Positions 1 to 13,115 of a stretch of 64,000 nt of DNA are shown here, in pieces. The position numbers and the translations under genes are program-made. How positions within the stretch are numbered: the first letter of the stretch is position 1; every line of letters begins with the position of its first letter. The stretch is taken from NCBI GenBank assembly GCA_036346275.1, contig CM070722.1, positions 61,479,524 to 61,543,523 on the forward strand, read 5' to 3'. The stretch comes from Otatea glauca (Eukaryota; Streptophyta; Magnoliopsida; Poales; Poaceae). Below the pieces are notes generated by a model, which saw nothing but the letters and a program-made list of their open reading frames with translations, was not told where the DNA came from and searched no databases.

Positions 1-1640
1 GATGCAATAAAAATCAGAAATGGAATTTCACAAGTGGGGTAGCAAATAACCAAGGGACTGGAATTCCTTCCTTTTAAAATTAATCTGATCAACATGAGTT
101 TAGAATACTGAGTGGTCCTATTTGATCAGGTGAAGTTCGGAAAGACTTCTTTTTTTTTTAGGATTTGAAGCAACTTTCTTTACACAAATGCTGATCAAAC
201 TATTTGAACGTGCAAACCTATCTCAGTTGCCCCCCCTGTATTATTCTTCAAGCTCATTCCTCATGCGTGTGTAGAAACGAAAAGGTATTGTCCGATGAGG
301 ACACAACCACGTCTGGTTTTTACAACTAGAAATCCTGCCATGCATGTGCCATTAGTAGTGTAGTTGAAGCATGCTCTTGTACTGGTACTATACGCATCTT
401 CTGATCTTCTTGGACCAGTAATCCACTCTGACCTTTAAGATCTTCTCTTTCCCAACTCTTGACTGGCTATTCCTTCCCTTCACATCTAGTGTATTTTGCG
501 GAGGCGGCGTCGTGCTCAAGGCTTTTCGTAGGCTCCGTTTGGTACCGCGGTCCATTGCAGAAACTCAGATTTAGCTTTATAAATCCCTCCGACTTGTATA
601 TCCCACTGTACTGAGTGTACTCCCAGATGGCGCCTTAGTTAAACAAGCTCCATTTGGCTGTTTGATGTGAATGTTACTATCCGATTGCCTCAAGGGCAAC
701 CCTGACAGGGATAAAGTTATCTAAGTTTATGTCTAATTGAAGGGATAAGAGATAGATGGGATGAGTTAAATTTTTATTCGATTTGATGGATGAGAGTTAG
801 ATGATGTATAAGATGAAAGTTCAAATTTAATTAGTAGGATGAAAGTTGAAAAATCTCGTCCAGGACGAGTCAATTTAAAGGGATAGCTTAAAAGTTAAAT
901 GTCCTTATCATCCAGCCAATTTAACAGAGGGTAAAAACGACTTACTCCATGCTGAAAGTATCTCTCGCATCATCACATGCAACGAGGTGAGGCGGCAGAG
1001 GAGGCCAGCACAAAAACCCCTGCAACCCGGCAGACACGGACACACGGTTGCCTGTTATTTGCTCGAAACACTAACTCTGCATCACCAAAAAAAAAATTAT
1101 ACTCCTCTCTCTCTCTGTGGTCCATTTGAGAGAGCCATCAGCCATGGCATGATCGAAATACGGCCAAGACCAGGAACACTGGAGCAGTCATCTCGCATCC
1201 CATGGCCATGGGTGGTCTGCCCTGTTCTGTTCTGGACCCCTGGTCACTGCGAAAGAGAAGGGAAGCAAAGCAAACAATGCATGGGTTTGGGGTGGGGACA
1301 TCACATTTTGTCGCGTCAGTGCACTGGACCGGCAGCTCCAGAGACACATGTTGGTAACTACTTACTGTTACTAGGAGCAGCAGTTCTTGCCAACCATGGC
1401 AAGTGCATTGAACCGGCCTGAGTGTAGCCTGACGGAGTGTACACACGAGATCTGTAAAAATAAGGGACAATCTGAACATTGGCCCAAAAGAGCCAGAGGA
1501 AATGAATGGAAGAGCTTGTAAAAATCACATTACAATCGGAGCAAGAACACAGATCAGCATCAGCCAAGTTGGCCAGCAGGTTAATCACAGGATCAAAATT
1601 AGTGACACGAATCTACACACACTAAAACACATGATTTGCC
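1..1640. other. Intergenic DNA, no gene seen
   Basis: No open frame here has a recognisable domain or a convincing splice structure. The short frames between 987 and 1588 use non-ATG starts and overlap on opposite strands. A CT run lies near 1103-1117. The part next to 1640 probably holds the 3' untranslated region of the minus-strand receptor gene that ends at 1701. Confidence 0.6.
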
Positions 1641-1700
1641 ATTAGTAAGGTCGAATTGTACCATCCAGAATTCCTTCTTGATTATTGTCATTAGTAACTC

Positions 1701-4700
1701 TCAAGGGATGGCGGCGGTAGTACTGGAAGCGCCTGGAGTGGAAGAAGGTATTCTCTCGAGGGCCATAACGGCGTCCCTCATGGCGGGCCTCTTGCTGGGC
1801 GCCATGGCGCAGCAGGCGAAGGCGAGCTTGAAGCAGCCGAGCAACGCGTCCTCCTTGCCGTCGGCCTCGCCGCGGAGCGTGGGGTCGGCCATCCGCAGCA
1901 CGCGGCTCGGCTCCTCGACCACGAACCCAGCGTGCCACTGGCACAGCTCCACCTCCGAGTAGACCCGCCCGGAGAGCAGCTCGAGGAGCACCATGCCGAA
2001 GGAGTAGGTGTCCCACTTGGCGTTGGGCCGCAGGTTCTTGAGGCACTCGGGGGCCTGGTACGGCGGCGGGGCCGAGGCCGCCGACGCCAACCAGCACGGG
2101 CTCGCCCCGGCCCCGGGCATCTGGGACAGGTCCGGCAGGCTGCTCGTCGAGTGCATGGACCGCTTGCTCCCGAACAGCCGCGCCGACGCGCCCGTGCTCC
2201 GATAGATGGCCTCGCCGGACAGCAGGCGGTCGAGGCCGAAGTCGCAGATCCACGGCTCTAGGTCGGCGCTGAGCAGGATGTTGCTCGGCTTCAGGTTGCC
2301 GTGCACGCCCTTCTTCTCGTGGATGTACGCCAGCCCGCGCGCCACGCCGCGCGCGATCCGCATCCGCGCCTCCAGGCTCAGGTGCAGCGGCGACGACGCG
2401 CCGAACCGCCCTGCATTCACATGCAGTCAATCACCACATGAACAATCAAGAACTACCGCTAACATTTCAATCTTTGCATAGTACAGTTCCTTCAGGCTTT
2501 GCTTGATTTGCAAGTGAAGAGTGCTAATACCAAAGAGTCAAGAAGATTTACTGCTAAAAGTTGCAAATGATTTCCGCAATCAATGCCAAATTATGAGCTG
2601 TTATTGCACATGACCAGTACAATCAAGCTATATGCATTCAAGCTTCAGTACAGTACTATGACTAAAGGCGCCACCTTTGCGAAGGACTCATGCCGTTGCA
2701 GCCAAATTAAACCACTACTTTGCAAATGAATCATGATTATCACTCGTACAAGTAAACTACCAGTTCAATTAAGCTACAGATATGAGATGATTTCAGTCGG
2801 TTACATGACTACTAGTATAAGTAATTGAGCAAAGGCGCCATCTTTGCAAACAATCCAATGCAATTGTAGGAAAATAATGCCACTACCGCTTAATTGTAAC
2901 TTTATACCAATCGTAATTTGTAAGTTTGTAACAATGGAGTTGATAGTAAGACTTACTGCTGAAAGCGATGTTGGCGAGGCTGCCATTGGTGGCGTAGTCA
3001 TGGATGAGGAGCTTCTCGTCGGCGCCCCAGTAGAAGCCCCGGAGCCGGAGGATGTTGGGGTGCCGGAACCGCGCAACGGCGCGCACCTGCGCCTCGAAGT
3101 CCTTGAGCTTGTCGACGCCGCCGCTCTCGCCGATGCGCCTGACGGCGAGCGCGGTGCCGTCGGCGAGCACGGCCTTGTACACGATGCTTGACCCAGTGGC
3201 GCCGAGGATGTAGGCCGACGCCTTGAGAAGTGTCTCCATCTCCAGCTCGCCGTCGCTGTCCACCGTGACCAGCGTCGCCGGCGCGGGGGCCGCCTTCTGA
3301 TGCAGCTGCTCGTGCTTCTTGCTGTGGTGCTGCGGGGTGCTCCGGCCGATGAAGCTGCCTCTCTTCTTGTGGTCTTCTCCGTCCTCCGACTCCACGTCCG
3401 ACGACACCGAGCAGTCGGAGCTGTCCGAGCTGTCGTTCTTGCCGCCAATGCAGCACCCTGCGGATGTGGACGCCTTGTCTTCTTTGCCTCCGGCGATGTC
3501 TAGTGTCTTGACGCCGCCGATTCCTCGGGTGTTCTTCCGATGCTGCGGCGTTGGGTCTTGCTCCCGCCGCTGCCGCCTCTTCTTCCTGATGTGATAAACG
3601 TACAAGAACAGCATGAAGAGGAGGCCGACGCCGGCAAGGTCGCCGGCGACGATGGCGAGAATCGTGGCGGGGTGGAGCTTCCCCTGCCCGTGCGGCGCCT
3701 GCCCCTCGGCACCCGGCGGGGCGCGGGTGGGGTTCTTGGGGATGGCCGCGAACGCCGGCGGCGAGTCGGTAGCGTTCGGCGGGTTCGACAGCGACGACGG
3801 GATCGAGCACATCTGCTTCAGCGGTGGCCCGCACAGCTCCGTGTTGCCCTCGTACGCCACCACCGGCTGCACGGCGAACGGCCCGGCCTGCGGGATCGTG
3901 CCGGTGAAGTTATTATTCGACAAATCGACCGTCGCGTTCGCCGGGATGACGGCAGTTAGCTCAGTTGGTAGAGCGCCGGTGAGCTTGTTCGACGAAACGT
4001 TCAGGAACCGCAGCCGTCTCCCGCCGAAATCCGACGGTAGCGAGCCGTTAAAATAGTTGGCGCTCAAGTCCACGACCTCCAAAGCGCCGATCCCTCCGAT
4101 GGGGAGCTCGCCGGCGAGGTCATTGTTCGCGAGCCCCAGCACGGCGAGACTCGGCAGCCTGCGCAGCGCCTCGGGGAGGAGCCCGGCGAGCGCATTGTCC
4201 GAGAGGTTGAACTCCTGGAGACTGCGCGTGTACGCGGGCCCGTCCGGAAGCTGGCCAGAGATGCCGTTACCGGCGAGCGAGAGCACGCGGAGTTCGGTCG
4301 CGTTGAGTAGTGTCGCCGGGAGACTGCCTTTGAGGTTGTTCCCGGAGAGGTCGAGGTGGCGCAGGTGCTCGACGCGGCCGAGGTCGGCGGGCAACGACCC
4401 GGAGAGCTGCGCGTTGGGCAGCACGAGGCTAATCACCCGCGACACCGTGGCCGCCGCCAGCGACGCGTTCACGACGAACCCCCCGCTGGTGCCGTTCGAC
4501 ATCACCATGGGGACCGTCGTGGAGTTTCCGTCGGCGGACGCCGACGTCACATTGACCGCCGCCACGTCGGCCTGCGGGAAGCCGTTGCACACGACCCCGT
4601 TCCAGCCGCACGGCGACTCGTCGGCGTAGCTCCACCCGGCGAGCGCTCCCAGTGGGTCTGCTGTGACCGCGTACTTGAACGACAGCAGCAGCACGCCGTC

Positions 4701-4787
4701 TACATTGAGCCCCCACGCACCACGGCACAGCAAGAGGAGCAAGAACACCATCACTCCAACACCCGCGCCGCCCCTCCTCCCCTCCAT
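1701..4787 (-). CDS. LRR receptor-like kinase with a probably inactive kinase domain
   Basis: Two exons, 2957-4787 and 1701-2410, give 846 residues. The intron has GTAAGT and TGCAG borders. The start at 4787 is chosen because a signal peptide follows directly (about residues 1-26); an upstream in-frame extension has no ATG advantage. In order: an N-terminal LRR cap with SPCGWNGVVC near residue 58, about six leucine-rich repeats (roughly 115-300), a transmembrane helix (about 372-400), an acidic Ser/Asp-rich juxtamembrane stretch, and a kinase-like domain from about 517. Key catalytic residues are changed. The ATP-binding lysine motif reads LAVR (Arg about 550) and the HRD motif reads HGN (about 647-649), while DFG (about 667-669) is kept. 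This matches the plant LRR-III/VII receptor-like group that includes At4g37250 and At4g34220 type proteins. Likely role: plasma-membrane signalling by scaffolding rather than catalysis. The ligand is unknown. Confidence 0.93.
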
Positions 4788-7716
4788 GGCCGTCGCCGCC
4801 GCCGTCCAAGCTAAACAGCCAGCACCGACAGCGACATGAGTGAGCTCTTCTTGGCCGGCGTCGGGACTCGCGCGGCACACACAAGAAGCGGGAGAGGAAG
4901 TGGTTGACCTGACCTGATCACCCGTAGCTTTCTTGGCCGCTTACTCTATCGATTCCTCTGGTCAGGAGCAGGTGAGGGGGAGGAGTGGAAAGGGAAGTGC
5001 AGAGCAAGTAGGAGGAGGAGCAGCGGGAGGTTGGCAATGGCATGTGATGTGAGGTCAGGGCGGGGAGTGAGGTAGGGGAATAAAGAAGGGCCGGGTATGT
5101 GTGGGTGGCGGCGTCGCGTGGGGAAGGTGAAGGCTTAAAACGGCCGGAAAATGGCCAGAAAACGCTGGTTTTTGCGCTGCCGCAGCGCAGATTTGATGTG
5201 CGATGGCTCTGCCGGCCGCTACAAATTTTCAAGTTTGGCCAGAGGCCAGAGCGGCAGTACACAGGTCGGAAGGCTACGTTTTTTTTTCGTCCTTCACCGT
5301 ATCCCAAATAAAATTACGAAAAGGGGCATGTGAGCGACAGGAGACGGATGGAAACGTACGAGATGATTTGTACTACGAAAAGAGGCTTGTGTATGTATGG
5401 ATGCATGGATGGTTCTTGGCTGGATGGCCTCGTAGAGAGCGAGTGACGTTGAGTTGCGACCTGACCTCTGGATCGATTATTGACGAACTAACACGTATTT
5501 ATGGTTTGTTGATTTTGGATTAACTGTCGCTGAGGCTGTTGGGGGATGGAATTGAGTCTTCCTTCCCTGGTCTTATGTCTTCAGTAATGTGTCCAAAAAA
5601 CGATCGGTTCAGAGCAGAGGTCTTCAGTATTCATTAAAAGTTTGGTAGAGTACTGTCGTCTCAATTAAGGTGGAATTTTGCAGAAAACTGGACAATTCCC
5701 TTATGATCCATACTTCAACATAAGCTAGCTATGGCTACAGGCCTAGGATCGTAATCACCCTCGAATGAACCTCCTTATTGATGCACCAGGTTGGTCTCAG
5801 CTCACGATTTCTAGAATTTTCACACCACGGAAAACATCATGCATCTGCTACCTAAAAACCTTGGGCAAGCTATGATAGAAAGACGGACAATATACTAATA
5901 CCTCAACAGTTCCCCTGCAGCTCAGCATGAGAAACCTTGCTATTACCACGATTGGTTAGGCTTTGGGGTCCTCAGGAATAAATGGATGATCCACGCAATT
6001 AATGGGGATTTTTTCCCCCATATGAATGATAGAGTTGTAAGTACAGAGGTCCATCAGAAGAGGCGAAACCAGTTGTCCCATCACTGTGCAAACAGGGCAA
6101 TGGGGTCCTCCTCCGAATCAATGTGAAAGAGGATAAGAGAAAGTGGCTAGAGAAAGAGAAAGAAACCGAATCTTGATGCATGCATACAATGCATGAAACT
6201 TTGCTGGGGCTGAAGCTGTTCTTGTGTCCCTATAGATTGCCGGTAAAGTGAACACCTCCTGTCGTACAGATGCGTGTGCGCGCGCCCTAATGGCAAGAAG
6301 TCGTATCTTTTCTATCCATCATCTCGTTTTTTTTCTAATCAAGTCTCTTGTCAAGGTATCTGTAGATTTGTCCTTCCTCCACTGTAGAAGGCACGGGAGG
6401 TGAGATATGTCACTTGCCGCATTCGGGGAGCGCGAGAGCAAGTGCTGCCGCACCCGAGAGCGCGCGAGGAGCATGGGGACGTGAGCTGGCCAGGGTGGCA
6501 CGACGTGCGTAGTGGTCCCGAGAGCACCGGTGTTCTTCTACGGTAGGGAAGCGCAGAAGGTGACACATGCCACTTTCTGGCACTTTTGCGGTCAGAGATG
6601 AGACTAAATCTGTAAATACGTTTGTGGAGGAGCCAAATTTATAAAAACACGAGGTAAAAGGTGTCAAAAAAAAAAGTGATTATTTATAATGGCCATGTGT
6701 GTCGTCCTTATCACATGGTGTACATGTACGCTCGTTTGGTGGGCACATGCAATATGCCCGATCCACCGTTTGATTTGCCATCGACGACGTGGCCACATTT
6801 ACATCCTCTAGCAGCAGCATTAAGTTTGTGTTTAGTAGCCAGTGTTGGTTCTTTCAGAAGGAAATGATTAAGTTTGTTCCAGCTGAAGTTTGTTGCTTAT
6901 TCAACGTCATGGAACCAGCAGTGTTAGATAGATATATATATAGCCATGCATGCATGATTGTCGACGAGATCCATGCAAGAATTAATTAAGGTGCTACAAA
7001 TGGTAGTGTTGGGTCATAATCATGTTGTAATGGGGCTCTGTACCTCGACATCATAGGCAATTAAGCAGTACTATCGGATGTGTAACAATCGGTTTTTCGG
7101 AAGAATCAAACAAGCATGTACTTGGGGACTAGATGTCTACGTGCAAGAAAACGAAGTGCAAATTAACTGTGACAGCGCATATACGTGTCACATGTATTGC
7201 TATCAAGTCAAAGGGGGTGCATTATGCAAGGACTCATTTTCAGCGTGAACTTCACAATCTAAGCCGTGTTCTAGCATGGTGAGGATGTTTGTTCATTGGA
7301 TTTGTATCACGGGACACTAATACTGCTGGAGAAGGTCGATCTTCTATTCTTCCTCCACACTGATGATGAGATGGTTCAGAATCAGATCAGTGTTTCTCAA
7401 TCGTGCCCTAACATAGCGAGTGTTCTCAATACATTTTACATCGGAGATCTTTCTACTGGCCTGAGTTCATACACTTGTAAAGTGGGAACTAATATGAATG
7501 GTTATAGTACCAGCTAGAGTGCAATTTGGAGTTGGCAATATGTGCCAAAGGAGGTGTTGCTACGACCGTATGAAAAATACTGTGGAGCAGCTTGATCCAT
7601 GCTTTTATTTAGTCCTCATGCAGGGTGGTATATATTGAGGGTCTTCAGTGTGGCTAATTTGGCCGTTGGTTGCATGCGAAGAATGCGTGATGGACCACAT
7701 AGGATCATGATGCGAG
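4788..7716. other. Promoter side of the receptor gene and intergenic DNA
   Basis: The first few hundred bases upstream of 4787 must hold the 5' untranslated region and promoter of the receptor gene. No clear TATA box could be fixed. The rest has no supportable gene. A piece of a dispersed repeat lies at about 6400-6660 (relatives at 10820-10935 and 19690-20085). Confidence 0.55.
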
Positions 7717-7812
7717 AGTGAGAAATAGTGGATGGGAGATATTGGCATTTTCAAGCATCCGACAAAAGGTTTGTAAAAAAAAAGCGGTGTGAGATTCATA
7801 TGAACTAGCACG
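7717..7812. repeat. Dispersed repeat, copy 1 of 2
   Basis: A stretch containing GGGAGATATTGGCATTT, CAAGCATCC and AAAGGTTTGTAAAAAAAA occurs here and again, slightly diverged, at about 10966-11055 in the same orientation. The copies flank the Helitron at 7996-10493. The repeat family is not identified. Confidence 0.7.
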
Positions 7813-8498
7813 TTTCGGCTCGACATTATTGTCCACTTATCTTTGATACATAAATCTACTTTTTATAATTGAAATACAATTATATATATTTGTTATATAA
7901 CTATAATAGCTATATATGATTAATCTGCACAGCGCTATATATAGTATGTCCTCACCCAAATAAGTGTGGTGGAGATCCTTCTACTTTTCTTTCAACTAGC
8001 AAGATGGCCCGCGCATTTGCGCGCACATCATTTTTAAAGTATGTTTAAATGACTTGATAATATATATGCGATTTTTTTCAAAAATAGATCAATACAAAAC
8101 ACAATTTGTGATATTTTGATATTGTATATTATAGGAGAGAATATATTTACTCCGTTTCTCAATACTTATCACATGTGACCGAAACTTTCTTCTACGAATA
8201 CTTGCATAGAAAAATAGTAAACATAGCATAACATAATATTTTCTATTTATATCATCATCTCTTAATTTCATTATTACAATGTTTGTCTCTTTCTTTCGGT
8301 ACTTCTTTTATTGCACATCATATTGCTCATACCGGTATAACTGAGTGAACAACTGTCAATGTATCACCCTCTTAATCTCTTCGTTCCGTGGAGATCCACC
8401 AAATAAAGAGTTAGATTTTTTTTGAGAATTTTTAGTATATTCTATATTATTTTAGCGACTATAAAAAACATTTAATCGACTTTTATTACATAATAATT

Positions 8499-8502
<4 letters not shown>

Positions 8503-8530
<28 letters not shown>
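8503..8530. repeat. (AT)14 microsatellite
   Basis: Uninterrupted AT dinucleotides inside the Helitron; likely length-variable. Confidence 0.95.
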
Positions 8531-10189
8531 CAAATTACTTACCTTATTTTATTTGCCCCCTTAAATTAGCATATTTCTAAAATTTTAATTCCGAATAAAA
8601 TGAAAAATTCTATTTTTCACTTAGTATAGAATTAAAAAATAATCCCTAATTTCCTTTTATTTTTATTCTTATGTTATTTATATTTAATTTTGAATTTCAA
8701 GTTTCGATTTAGAATTTGTATGAAAATCAAATGACTAATTTCATTTTGTTTTTTATTCCAAATTTATGTTAATTTTTATTTAATTTTGCATATCGGTTGT
8801 ACTGTAGAAATCGTATACAAATCCAACTAATATTTTTTATATAATTTATATTCTATATTTTAGCAATGTACATGTTTAATTTGGACTTCATATGAAAGTT
8901 AAATGGTTGATTTTCATTTATTTATTATTCTGAATTTCTGTTATTTTTATTGTTTTTAGTATGGGCTCTTTCTTTTAATGTAAGCCATTGATTTTATTTT
9001 TATTTAGTTTTGAATATTAGTTTTGGATTACAATTGATAATACAAATCCAATTGCTAATTTTTACCTAATTTTTATTCTGAATTTTAGTAATGTACGTGT
9101 TTTAATTTAGAGTTCATATGAAAATCAAATGTCTAATTTATTTTTATTTCTTATTCTAAATTTTTGTTAATTTTTTGTTGTACTTCACATAGACTCTTTC
9201 TTTTAATCTAAGCCGTTATAATTCGGATCTACTAGATAGACACTTAGATGTTTTTTGATATAATAACATCAAATCTAATGGCTATTATAGTTCAACTTAG
9301 TTAAGGTTCACTAAATTAAGGGTTATATGTTTTGTTTTTTTATGAGAATTTCTAGCATTTTATTTTCTTAATAACTCTACATGATATGCTATTGAAGCGC
9401 CGTAGGACCGATCTTGACCCCGTGACCCAGTATAGGATAGGCGTAATGCCTTCTGATGAAGCCCAGAACACTATTACCACATCAATTTATTTCCTTTGAC
9501 CAGGTCGGTGCCATACTTGGTGTTGAATCTATCATAGACGAATCCAGAGATAAAAAAGAATAAATCTAAGGAATCCTGATTTTGTGGGAGTTAGATTGCG
9601 AGATCAGGAGGCCCACTCTTCCACGTCAAGAAAGAAGCAGCGATTTCTGTTTTTTTCTGGCTACACAAGTAAAAGGATTCGAAAGGCGATTGAGCTCGTG
9701 CAATGTTATTATTTTCCCGTTCTTTTCTTTCCTCGGGAGCACTAGCAGACACCATGGCGTCTAGGGGATAAGTATATATACAGTAAATATCTTGATTTAT
9801 TTGTTTCTCGACAAAACCGATCTACTTTTAGGGAGTTCTTAGAAAAACCAAATCAAATACAAATTAGTTTTGGGGCTGCGTGACTTTTATGTTATGGCTG
9901 AACAAACATAAGGTCATTTGTATTTTCTTTAATTGCATGCATTGAGTCACATCGGCATGTATTGTCTGTATAAGGGCAGGTGCGTCCAATGTAATGTCAG
10001 AGTTCATGTGCTGATTTGTTGGTTATGATTTACTAATCAAAATTATAATTAGGCTTAATCACGCATGAGATCCAGATGTATCGATCCGCCCCTACCATGT
10101 AAGTTTTGTCTTTTATCTTGTTTTATACTACAAAGTAATATATATCTACTCAATAGTATCTAATGGTCAATATGATGTATTTTTAATTA

Positions 10190-10450
10190 GGGTCCACCAG
10201 ATTAAAGGCTAGATATTTTGCTTTTTTGTGAGAATTTCTAGTCTATTTCTCAAAGATCCAATGGTAGTTGTAAATAAAGGCTACCAGATTAAGAGCTAGA
10301 TATTTTATTTTTTTGTAGGAATTTCTAGTCTAACTCTCATGGGCTTTATTTCTAGTCTATTTCTCAAAGATCTAATGGCAATTATAAATAAGACCCATAA
10401 GATTAAATGCTAGATATTTTGCTTTTTGTGAGAATTTCTAGTATATTTCT
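10190..10450. repeat. Imperfect tandem repeats in the Helitron 5' region
   Basis: Three copies of a block carrying GCTAGATATTTT, then GAATTTCTAGT, then TTTCTCAAAGATC lie at about 10201, 10288 and 10402, so spacing is about 87 and 114 bases. Further copies of the same block occur near 8405 and 9310. They look like repeats internal to this Helitron family. Confidence 0.7.
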
Positions 10451-10630
10451 CTTTTTTCTTAGTGACTCTGATGAGTTTTTAATATATAATAGATTAATAC
10501 GAGAATTTTCAAGATTTTTTTTAGGATTATTTCGGAATTTTCTAGCCGTTAAAACAAAGGAAGTGACTTAAATATTACCGATTATTTTTATTTATACATA
10601 AATTAGTGCCGTACTTTCTGAGTGCACTCA

Positions 10631-11249
10631 CCAAATTATATAGGCTTGGAACATCTAAGGGTTCATCATTGTCTTGGGGATGTTTGCAACTACTGATTAT
10701 TTTGAGCGGTAGTCTGCTCCTAATGAATTAAATTAATGGATGAGCTGACTGTGGTTCTCAATGTTGCCCATGGGCCATGGCTAAAAACAAAAGCTACTGT
10801 AAACATTAGGGGAAACGATTCGTTGTTCCCGAGCGTAGCAGGATAGGTATCGTCTGCCGCATTTTTAGCGATAAGAGAGAGGACTAAATTTGTAAATACA
10901 TGTGTGTGGTCTAGATTTAAAAAAAAAACAAGGTACATAAAAGCTGGATAAAGATGATTTCAGTGAGAAGTAGTGGACGGGAGATATTGGCATTTCCAAG
11001 CATCCAACAAAGGTTTGTAAAAAAAATGCGTTCTGGGATTCCTATGAATTAGTACTGTCCTCACTCACTCCCAAATTATATAGGCTTGGAACATCTAGGG
11101 TTTCATCATTGTCTTGGGGATGATTGAACTACTGATTTTTTTTTGAACGGTAATCTGCTCCTAATAAATTAAATTAATGGATGAGCTGATGGCGGTTCTC
11201 AATGTTGCCCATGGCTAAAAAAAGCTACTGTAAACATTAGGGGGGAAAC
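10631..11249. repeat. Direct duplication with a 440-base offset
   Basis: About 180 bases at 10631-10816 (from CCAAATTATATAGGCTTGG to CTGTAAACATTAGGGG) are repeated at 11071-11249 with small differences. Between them sit a dispersed-repeat piece (10820-10935) and the second copy of the 7717 repeat (10966-11055). Confidence 0.8.
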
Positions 11250-12994
11250 TATCCCTTGTTCCAATTACTTTATCCAAAAGCCCATCTTCTTTGTACAACA
11301 AGAGCAAAGAAAACTACTTTAACACAACATTCTATCATAGTGTTAAAGTAGTTTATTTACACTATGATAGTTACCAACAACATGTTGAGTAATTTAATTA
11401 CACTATGATAGTTACCAACAACTTCGCATCATTCTTTTTTCTAAGGCAGATAATTTTTTTAAAAAGGAATGGGTGTCTTTTACTCACACTTGTAGTGCAT
11501 CGGATCGCTCACGTGGAATAACTTCGATGTCGTCAAGTTGAACTACAATGCTCTTTATACTACATTAACAGGTACACCGTACACGACGATAAATAAATAC
11601 AACGATATGTTTAGATCTAATAGCACCAACCAGAAAACCCAGATGCGCGCATATATACCTGAAGACAAGTACAGATCTTCTAAGTATAGTGTATGACGCA
11701 AGATTACGAGAGATCCATCCATCTCTCAGAGCCTTAAGCCGACGGTTAATGTTCACATGAGCTGCCGTCCTACACAGAAAACCTAAGCTGGCCATCTTAA
11801 TTTATCTTTGGCTACACGCATACGTGGTCGGTCTCACCCAGTCACATACCGTTCATTTCTCTTCTACCCTTGAGTCGTGTATAGTAATCTTCTCGTATCA
11901 AATTTTTAAAACTTTGATTTTTAACATCTTTTTAATTATTTAAATTATATACATGAAAATAATATGTGTAGATTTGTCTCTAAAAGTATTTTTATAATAT
12001 TATAATTTTATTAGGTTTTACTAATATATTATAAAAAAAATTAGTGATCAAAGCTGTATTTTAGAGACCGTATCGATATCCAGAACTATAACCAGTGATC
12101 CAAGGGAGTAGTACCAAGTACCCGGCCAAGGGAATCGACAAAGCCACCATTAGTCCGTTCCATCTGGTCGCCTTCCTGCCCAAAGATGCCGCCTCTCTGA
12201 AATCTTTGTAGCAAAAAGCGTGGTCACAAGCCAACTCTCGATTATCCTAGTCCAATTAGTAAGACATCCGATTAGTGATAGTAATTAAGATCAGGTTTTA
12301 CTTCTAATTGCTCGTGGATTACGACTTCCAAGTTATGCGCTGGAGATGTATATGCACCTTACTCGGGGTATTCATCATCAGCGCCTCAGCGGAATTTGAT
12401 CCCGTCACCTCTTATCGATCTACCCGTGTCATAAATATGGATAGATGAGCACTTGCCAAGGAACCAACTCTTCATGCTCCTGATGAAAGGAAGTGAAATC
12501 ACGGCCATTCAGTATTTCAGTGCTGTAGAAACCAGACATGTACACCCTGTGACTTGCACAGGGGCGTAGCAGTAGGCGTCACAGCTTCTGGATTTTCACC
12601 ATTTCCATGCAAAAATTTTCAGTGGTCCTTAGCTCGTAACTTCGAGCCTGGACGCCTGCCTGTGACGAGAGATTTCATGGACGTGTCATTTCTTCTCGAG
12701 TCTGGACGCATACATGCATGGTCCTGGGCCAGTGGGCCTTGTATACCCTCCCGACGCACTTAAAAAAAAATCTGATCTCTACAGGAACGAATTTGCAAAA
12801 CTGGTTCCGTTCTTGACAGTGGAAACAGCGGTAGATGACACGTGTCACCTGTCGTGCTCCCGTATCTCGGCAATGCGTTAGCATCACGATAGTAGCCTCC
12901 ACCTCGACAGGTCAGACAACCAGCGCAGTAGGACAGGGCCCACTAGCCTATCGCGCCTCTTGCCGAGCTCCTCTTTCTAATTGGGAATTTGTCG

Positions 12995-13115
12995 ATCACA
13001 TCCAATTAATTAATCAATTAATCACTTAGTCCCTTAATCAATAAATCACTTAGTCGCTTAATTAATCAATCTCTTAATTAGTCATTCGCTTAGTCACTTA
13101 ATTAACTAATCAGCC
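12995..13115. repeat. Degenerate tandem repeat of AATCACTTAGTC type
   Basis: Roughly 20-base units built from TTAATTAATCAATC and CACTTAGTC repeat about five times with substitutions. No function is suggested. Confidence 0.65.

Larger units (their letters stand above)
7996..10493 (-). mobile_element. Non-autonomous Helitron, minus strand
   Basis: Read on the minus strand the element starts TCTATTATATATTAAAA at 10493 and ends with a GC-rich hairpin (GCGCGCAAATGCGCG) about ten bases before a final CTAG at 7999-7996. The base before TC is A and the base after CTAG is T, which is the Helitron insertion rule. The interior is AT-rich and has no Rep/helicase frame. Internal copies of GAGAATTTCTAG suggest a composite of related Helitron pieces. 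The 5' end resembles that of the small Helitron at 60884-61252. Confidence 0.75.

Noticed and set aside
3949..4020. tRNA-like start GTTAGCTCAGTTGGTAGAGC on the plus strand
   Set aside because: It looks like a tRNA D-arm/A-box, but the rest cannot fold as a tRNA, the B-box is poor, and the bases are fully explained as antisense of LRR codons.
3540..4629. Long open frames on the plus strand over the receptor exon
   Set aside because: They are shadows caused by GC-rich codons of the minus-strand LRR gene, with no domain of their own.
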